Source: Cyathus striatus (taxonomy: Eukaryota > Basidiomycota > Agaricomycetes > Agaricales > Nidulariaceae). From it: a stretch of 64,000 nucleotides of DNA. The notes below the pieces were generated by a model. The model worked only from the letters and a program-made list of their open reading frames with translations. It did no database searches and was not told where the DNA came from. Location of the stretch: positions 5,394,001 to 5,458,000 of the forward strand of contig JAOVFP010000004.1 of assembly GCA_025738555.1 (NCBI GenBank), written 5' to 3'. A program made the position numbers and the translations under genes. Within the stretch, counting starts at the first letter, position 1. Every line of letters begins with the position of its first letter. This document shows, in pieces, positions 57,517 to 64,000 of this stretch.

Positions 57517-59218
57517 TCACAGCATTTTCAGTGCCTTTTCAACTTCTTCATCAACAGAAATATCTTCCATCCAATCGTACAAAGCGGGATATTCTGCAGC
57601 CATCCGTTCAAGCAACCTTTTGGCAGAACTATCATCAGCATTATTTATGCCTTCGTACTCAGGAGTATGAAAGGTGAGTGTTTCAGCCACCTCTCGGGAC
57701 TTTTGAATCACTAGATTTGCAAGTGGCCACCGTCCTTTCGAGTATGCCTCAGTGACACGATGAATTGGTATATTATCTTGCAAAGATCTCAGGAGGAGGT
57801 GAGAAAGAGTGTACGCATCCTAAATCATGCTGATCAGTATGCATATTACGTACAGAATGCCCAAGATCACCTCAATTGCTTGCCCTGCTCCAGATCCTTG
57901 CGTTGGTAACATCGCGTGGGCCTACAGTATAATTCAAATCCATTGTTATAATACTTATTGAATACAGTGCGTACCGCGTCCCCCAGTAGGGCCACTCGAC
58001 CGACTGCAAAGCTTCGTGGGGGTTTCAGGTATTCAAGTACCCATGCCGAACATGTGTCTATATTCTATAAATTAGCGTCAGAGTGTTCAATACTGCCTTC
58101 GATGTCAGCAAGAAGCTACCTTAAGCAATGCCAAACAGTCGTCGGACCACCCCTCATAGATTGAAAGGAGTTGTTCCTTATCCACGATTTTTCTCTTCTC
58201 GTCGTTAAACTGCGTTCCCTCCTTGCTGTAGTCGGTGACATTCGCAGCAAAGTTGATATAACGACCATGCACAATAGGGTAGCTTACTATCGTCTAAACA
58301 TTAATTAGCAATTGCAAGTGAACATGAAGCCAGTCGTAGTTATACCTTTCCAACACCAATGAACTGAATCGGTTCCTCGAATGAAATGTGATTTGGGTAC
58401 TTCTCACGGAGCTTTGAAGCATCGATGAGACTGCGGTACAGAATGGATCCGCTCCAGACGGGATTTATGGACTCCACCTGGTCAGGGAGACGCTTCGAAA
58501 TGAATTCAGCTCTGACAAGAGACTTAATACCGTCAGCTGCAACGAGTAGATCGCATTCCTGCGAAGGGCGGTTCTCGAAGTTCATAATGACTTTCTCGTC
58601 GTGCTCGTCATATGAAATGATGCGATGCGCAAGATGGATTCCTACGGAAGATGGTAGAGAATCCAACATGGTCTTTTGCATGCCTGCCCTATGGTATGAA
58701 CTAGGCTTTCCTGGCCATTATACTCGTAAGTAATGAATTGGTGTATGTATAAGGCCAGTCCGGGAACCACATACCATTTTTATAAAAATCAAGAACTTTG
58801 ACACTTTCCTTCCGGTCGCTTTTAATTACTTTCATTATCAACGCTGCAGAAAGCGAGATGAGTGTAGCACAGAAGAACGGATAACAGAGTTCATACTTCT
58901 CTCAGCCATATCTGGCTTGCTATCAGGGTCTAAAAGGCGTTCCAAAGCTTCTGAGAGACCCAATCGGTGAAGAACGTCCGATGTACGCGGCCAGCAAAAG
59001 ATTCCAGCTCCTATTTCTTTGACCTCGTGCATTTGCTCATATATGTCTACTTGTACAGCTCCTTCGGGGATAAATCGAGTGAGGGAAATTGCAAGAGCCA
59101 GACCCCCAATGCCTGCACCACTATTGAGATATCCGGTCAATAAACTTCGCTATTAGAAACTGAAAAGTGAGACGTACATTATAGCAACGCGGAAAGGCTT
59201 AGGGTTTTGAGTGGCCAT
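57517..59218 (-). CDS. FAD-dependent monooxygenase 6
   Basis: Minus strand, eight exons: 59218-59178, 59120-58897, 58843-58775, 58710-58346, 58293-58120, 58064-57975, 57921-57871, 57819-57517, giving 438 aa. Exon 4 is 365 nt, exactly the sum of the 347 and 18 nt exons in its paralogues, so the intron between them has been lost cleanly. FAD motif GAGIGG is near residues 15-20, the DG motif is LLVAADGIKSLVRAEF and the GD motif is GRVALLGDAAHAMLPTQGSGAGQAIED. Predicted cytosolic flavin hydroxylase; substrate unknown. It is the intact member of a tandem pair with monooxygenase 5. TATATATC at about 59280-59287 (read on plus) may be the core promoter, about 60 bp upstream of the start. Confidence 0.87.
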
Positions 59219-60580
59219 TTTTCCTCTAAGCTCAGAATATAGCTTGGATTCTGGCCGTTCGCATATCAGATATCGTGCTCTATATATCATTTTGGAAACT
59301 TGTCATAAACATCTTTCCGTGAGATCCTGCATATCAAAATCATCGGTAGTGCGTCGGAAATGACTGTAGTAATAATCTCACCATACCCCCATACTCCTTG
59401 TATTAAACGTGTGATTGTGTAAACTCAACGTTATTCAAATCACTCATTTCACGGATACGTATCCGAAAGAGCTTGACCCGACGCACAGACGGGCAATAGA
59501 AGAATAGCTATATTCTCCCAGTATGAGATAATTACGTCGTCTCGATGGATATATATATCCTTACCAACTGTATTTGGGTAACGAGACGACGGATGCGATC
59601 CGTATAGCTACTCACGTGCAGCATAGAGAATGAAATGTGTCAGAATTCTCGGTTCTGTAACTGTAATGCTACATAATCCTTTTGTTAACGATCGCTAGTT
59701 TCATTGGATAGGCTCAGAGAGTGGAAGAGAAGCCGTATTTATATTTCATTCATGAACTGTTAATTGCACTCATGTTAGTACTTCATTGATTTCGAGCGAG
59801 TTTTGAACGTAATTCGCCTGCTTACCTGCTTTTGTGGCCTCCGATGCACGATCGATTAGAATGTCTCTCAAGTGGTCGCCTACAACAAGGCTATACGCAA
59901 TAAGTACGATCCACGTCAAATATTGGAGTGGATTCGATAGTCTATATCAGAGAGTAAGTACCGCTTTTAACGATAGAAACAAACCTTGAGTACTTGCCAT
60001 AACGATACCGGAGCCACTGTCACATGACAGCCACATTTACAACTAATATCATCGTCTCGTCGATGTACTGTGTTCCTTCGCTATCCGGTCGCTTGATCAA
60101 CACTCTACTGCGTCTCGACAAACATTCTATGTATGCTTCGATGGTGAGGTGTTCTATTGAACATTGCACTTTGTGTGGACTTGCTGCTTCTTCCCTGTGC
60201 AGCAGTGCAACTAACGATATCATATCGACTGCTGACTGAAGGTGACTGAGGTGGAAGATCATTTGGAGAGAGCGTTGTTTGAGGTGAACAAGCGATTATT
60301 GAAAATCATTAAGCTAAATTGATGAGCGGTGGAATGTCGACGGTAGAACATGATGTAGAACAAGGTCGTAGACATGGACTCGGCGTTGTACAGTACCAGT
60401 GACACGAAGTTGAAGAAGTTGGTTGAAGTTGACGTTAACGCTGACGCGGACCGAACATGGATGCATGTAAACTCCGCTTCGGAAATTGCCCGAGGCCCGA
60501 GCTTAGCATTTGTGAGAAATGATTGTTTATTTATTTCTCAACGATACATATTTACTGTTTTAAATATATCTGTCTACAAG
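59219..60580. other. Intergenic, no gene supported
   Basis: Upstream region of monooxygenase 6, followed by sequence without convincing frames. An ATG-started frame at 60374-60625 has no family resemblance and runs into the tRNA gene. Confidence 0.5.
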
Positions 60581-60681
60581 GTCACTTTGCCGGAGTGGTT
60601 AACGGGATCGCCTGCTATAACATAGGTATGGTATTCAGCGGTTGGGCTTTGCCCGCGAGTGTTCGAATCGCTCAGGTGACG
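60581..60681 (+). tRNA. tRNA-Ser(GCT) with a 19-nt intron
   Basis: The acceptor stem GTCACTT pairs with AGGTGAC, with discriminator G. The D arm is GCCGGAGTGG. The anticodon stem ATCGC pairs with GCGGT, loop CT-GCT-A, then an intron at 60618-60636 after position 37, then A38. The long variable arm (GGGC-TTT-GCCC) is typical of tRNA-Ser. The T arm is GAGTG-TTCGAAT-CGCTC. A T-rich run follows, suitable as a Pol III terminator. Confidence 0.88.
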
Positions 60682-61205
60682 TTTATTTTTTTGCCGTTTT
60701 TCAGCACTCAATTACTTTAGAAATGACTCGACCGATTCTCGATTCCTCAATAAGCGCTTAAGTGCCCAACCAAGCGACTTATCGAACGCACGTGTACGAT
60801 AATGACATTAGACAACAGTAGCAAATCAATGACGTCGCATTACCCGGTTTATTTACCGAAAGTGAACCGAATCTCTTCCAGCGCTCGGGTTTCTTCGACA
60901 TACAGGCTGTGCAAAGTTCTACGATGTTATATACTATGTTGTTCAACGAATATTCTAAATACAAAGTACGAAAGCTAGCAAAGTGTCAATAGAACGATCG
61001 GGCGGGTCTATCCGAGGTACTGGGGTTTTGGGGGGCAGTGACTATGTAAGGCAAATCCTCGGCATCACCAGACCCCTGTTCATCGATGACCACCTGAGGT
61101 AACGATTCCCAACAACCTCGTAACTCTCTTCACCACCAACCACCACCACCCCACATTCTCCTACACATAAATATCTACCTAACCACAATCTTACCTACCA
61201 CAATC
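60682..61205. other. Intergenic; promoter region of the DUF1349 gene
   Basis: No gene. A CA-rich leader (61125-61205, many ACCACC and CACATAAATA motifs) directly precedes the start codon at 61206. Confidence 0.5.
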
Positions 61206-61922
61206 ATGTCCACACCGGCCCTCCCAAAGCTCACGCTGCACTACGGCTCCTCGGCCCTCGCAATCTCGCAATACGCCGTCACCAACCTCCCAACCAAGCT
61301 CTCTTACCCACCAGTAACAATCCACGCAGCACCTGGAACCGATCTCTGGCGCAAACCACCCCACACCGACGTCGACAACGCACCCACCGTCCTAATCTCC
61401 ACCCCAATCGATCTGCACAAGTTCCACTCCGCCAAAGTCACAGTAACAGGCAACTGGAGCACTACATACGATCAAGGGGGTCTAGTCCTCTTCATCCCAG
61501 ACGAAGACACGAAGAAGTGGGTTAAAACGGGAGTCGAGTTCGTCGATGGTGCGCCGGTAGTAAGCACTGTTGCCGCTTCGCGATGGGCCGATTGGTCTTT
61601 GGTTCCTGTTCCCCGGGGTCGTCCTGGGAGGGTTACGATTCAGGTTGAGAGGGAAACGAAGGCTGGGGAAAGGGTGGAGAGTTTGTGGATTTATATTGTC
61701 AATGAGGAGACTGGGGAGAAGACCGGGATTAGGGAGATTACGTGGTGGTTTAGACATGATTTGCTTGATAATGCTGAGAGGGCTAAGAAGGTCGAGGATA
61801 CTAGGACCCTTCTTGTTGGTGTTTACGGTGCCCGGCCGACTGTTCCCGAGGGAGAAGGGAGGGAGAAGGAGGAGTTGGAGGTTAGGTTGGAGGGATTTGA
61901 GGTTACGCTGTTTGACGATTGA
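61206..61922 (+). CDS. DUF1349 (YesU-like) protein, 238 aa
   Basis: Single-exon gene whose sequence fits the DUF1349 family, a concanavalin A-like beta-sandwich related to bacterial YesU. Supporting pieces are an N-terminal PGTDLWRKPPHTDVDNAP, a central YDQGGLVLFIPDEDTKKWVKTGVEFVDG split through the middle (residues about 95-125), DWSLVPVP, then LWIYIV...IREITWWF and a C-terminal GVYGARP...EVRLEGFEVTLFD. The length of 238 aa is normal for the family. The role is generally unknown; a carbohydrate-binding or regulatory part has been suggested for the fold. No signal peptide, so probably cytosolic. Codon use is GC-richer than in neighbouring accessory genes. It is followed by two decayed copies of its own last exon part. 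Confidence 0.85.
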   Translation: MSTPALPKLTLHYGSSALAISQYAVTNLPTKLSYPPVTIHAAPGTDLWRKPPHTDVDNAPTVLISTPIDLHKFHSAKVTVTGNWSTTYDQGGLVLFIPDEDTKKWVKTGVEFVDGAPVVSTVAASRWADWSLVPVPRGRPGRVTIQVERETKAGERVESLWIYIVNEETGEKTGIREITWWFRHDLLDNAERAKKVEDTRTLLVGVYGARPTVPEGEGREKEELEVRLEGFEVTLFDD

Positions 61923-62726
61923 TTGAATGTTGAATGCTGGATGTACTGGTGGTCTAACGTAAACAGTATGTATAAATTCTCGTACGCTCCTCCCTCGTTA
62001 TCACGTTAGAAACTTCAGATTATTACTTCTTGATAGGAAACGAAATATGTATTTCCAACAGTGTAACAATACCACTGATGGGAGAGAATTTCATTTGAGT
62101 CTTCTGGTTCTTGAGAGATTGTCTCAGTCTGACGAAAACTATGCGGGTTCTCTGATGCTCTCCGAGATGCCCCCGGCGGTCTACCACTTGGCATCCAGAA
62201 TCCTCACTCCGAATACCGAACGTCACTCTCAGCGTGGTCTAATTTTTATCCACGCTCACTAGCACTAGCGTTAGCGTAAACTGTAAGCAAGTCTCGAACG
62301 TGCTACACCAATGCTACAACGTGATCAAGCCGCCGATTCCCGCCATTCGAGGCGCCTGGCGAACTAACCATGCTACTGCATGCTCAAGTTACTAGACCAA
62401 CGTGCGCTATAACTACGTCGTCTCCGCTCCGATGCATAATATGACAATGTTTGTACTATACTAGGAAATCTATCGTTCTTCTGATTCTCCACAGTTTTCG
62501 CAAGTTACCTACTTCTCCGGCTTCAACTTGGTAGATATGTGGTGGGGCTATGTGGTATCAGCTTGCTTGTTGTATGCGTTGGTATGGAGAGGTACATTGC
62601 TTGATACTTTCTTACTACGATAACGATACTCATCGTAAGGTATTCAGAAGTACGGGACGCTGTGTGTTATGAACAACATGGTATTGTGTGCAAGTGACGA
62701 AGACGTTGATCTGTAGGTTTCACTGA

Positions 62727-62920
62727 CGTCCTCAAGAAATTTGTATCGTCAATGAGGGAACTAGGGAGAAGACTGGGATTGCATGGTGGTTCCGACAGTC
62801 AGATTCGTCGACATTTACGATGTCTGCCCAACTATTCCAAGGATGAAGGGAGGGAAAGGAGGAGGTAGAGGTAGAGGTTAGAGGGATTCGTGCTCATTCC
62901 ACTGTTTGATTCTGATTATA
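62727..62920 (+). pseudogene. Decayed copy of the 3' end of the DUF1349 gene
   Basis: GTATCGTCAATGAGGGAACTAG, then GAGAAGACTGGGATTG, TGGTGGTT, GCCCAACTATTCC and GGGAGGGAAAGGAGGAGGT follow the same order as 61692-61915 of the intact gene, with deletions and frame loss. It ends near the equivalent of the stop codon. Confidence 0.75.
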
Positions 62921-63082
62921 CTCAGCGAACAACCGACGCTTGATGCATGATGTTGGCATGATTTGGGCATGATGACTTGTAGGAACATAACCGGTATGTG
63001 TGAATATAGTAATTTACACACTTCAGGTCAGACAATTGGGGATGCAAGTATTTTCGAATGTTTATGTTAGTACAATATCACC

Positions 63083-63195
63083 ATGAAGGGAAGGAAACTG
63101 AGGAGGAGGTGGAGGTTAGAGGGATTCGTGGTTATTCCAGCCTCTGACGATTCATTCTGATTGAAAGTGAACAATTGACGCCTGATCATAACCAG
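63083..63195 (+). pseudogene. Second, shorter decayed DUF1349 3' fragment
   Basis: ATGAAGGGAAGGAAACTGAGGAGGAGGTGGAGGTTAGAGGGATTCG-like order (read in pieces) matches 62845-62885 and the end of the intact gene. The flanking sequence (TTACACACTTCAGGTCAGA, repeated at about 63013 and 63232) shows that the segment was tandemly duplicated. Confidence 0.7.
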
Positions 63196-64000
63196 TATAT
63201 AGTAGTAACTTACACATCGTATTAACAAGTTACACACTTCAGGTCAGAACAATTGGGGGTGCAAGTATTTTCGAATGTTCAGTATAAGCATATCACTGCG
63301 CCTCTAGATCAAGCGAGATGACTGAGTCAGTTGTGGTTCCAGGATGATGGTTTCGCATTTCCTTAGATTCTCACCGACAACGCACCTTCCGTGGTAAAGT
63401 CTTCGAGATCGCTTACATAGATATGCCGATATACTGTGTGAGCGTGCTCTCTCAGGATAAGAAACTCTCCTTCCCTTCATCACACTCTGTACCTGTAGTT
63501 CCAAGGAGTCGACTCAGAAGCTGTACATAGTGTACTGTGAGTAAATCACACAAATGTCCATTTTGAGCTCCGAGGGATCTTTTTATTCCATGCTGCGGGC
63601 GGGATCCGTTGCCACAACCTGTCAGTGTCAATAATATCGCCTTTCTTTCGCCACTGTTCAAGCCCCTAGGTGCACATATCTGTCTCGTTTCCTTTCCTAG
63701 TCTCAACGTAAATCTGATGTAAGCAAATAACGGCCATCAGTTCTCGACTCCCTGAGGAATATATAGCAACTCACTCTCTATACCCACGGATCTGATCTGA
63801 TCCTATATTGAAAGAGGCGACAACATAACTCTGGAAGTCACCTCTATCTTGCCTCCATAATCTAAGTTTAGAATGGGATATCACATAAGCATGGTATACT
63901 GGTATCAGCGTGTAATGACCACGTACGCTCCATGTGCTTCATTGCGGAAGGCCGTTGATTTAATCATGATGAACAGTCGAATGAAATATCATATGCTTGA
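63196..64000. other. Terminal stretch, no gene supported
   Basis: No convincing coding frame, RNA gene or element end is seen before the window closes. Confidence 0.5.

Noticed and set aside
60374..60625. 83-aa frame running into the tRNA-Ser gene
   Set aside because: It overlaps the tRNA, has no family resemblance and no splice or promoter support.
61482..61926. Overlapping frames inside the DUF1349 gene
   Set aside because: Shadows of the intact gene; the plus-strand one is an arginine/leucine-rich shift product.

Overview
The window is fungal nuclear DNA, most likely from an Agaricomycetes (Basidiomycota) genome. Genes are split by many 45-70 bp GT-AG introns. The large protein at 8.3-11.4 kb belongs to a family I know mainly from mushroom-forming fungi (YPLW...EYRR.GV.IGDVG). 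The tRNA-Ser carries a short anticodon-loop intron. Long gene-poor stretches are filled with decaying mobile elements. I cannot name the species.

Layout. 0-6.4 kb: a broken transposon-like gene with zinc fingers, then a 2.0 kb non-autonomous CACTG-ended element with 0.4 kb inverted repeats and GTGACA-type satellite. 8.3-15.2 kb: two ordinary genes, one with a tandemly duplicated exon and one single-pass membrane protein. 15.9-19.5 kb: two tandem FAD monooxygenase genes, the second with a nonsense codon. 19.6-20.8 kb: a pair of small related intracellular proteins (A1, B1). 21.5-27.9 kb: three copies of a small secreted eight-cysteine protein, separated by GTGGCGC arrays and a nest of inserted elements. 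30.1-31.9 kb: a third monooxygenase. 32-45 kb: gene-poor, with a TA-flanked element and a second copy of the small-protein pair (A2, B2). 45-47.2 kb: two short genes between inverted repeats, with a hAT-like insertion in one arm. 47.7-49.6 kb: an O-methyltransferase. 53.1-59.2 kb: three more monooxygenases, one frameshifted. 60.6 kb: an intron-containing tRNA-Ser. 61.2 kb: a DUF1349 protein followed by two decayed copies of its own 3' end.

How the genes fit together. Six class A FAD monooxygenases share an eight-intron structure with nearly fixed exon lengths (one has lost an intron), so they expanded locally by duplication. Two of the six are disabled. Together with the O-methyltransferase they could hydroxylate and methylate an aromatic or polyketide-like metabolite, but no backbone synthase is present, so a working metabolite cluster is not shown. 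The small secreted proteins and the duplicated A/B pairs lie between them, as expected of a fast-evolving accessory region.

All exon joins were worked out by hand from splice consensus, reading phase and comparison among paralogues inside the window. No alignment or database search was run.
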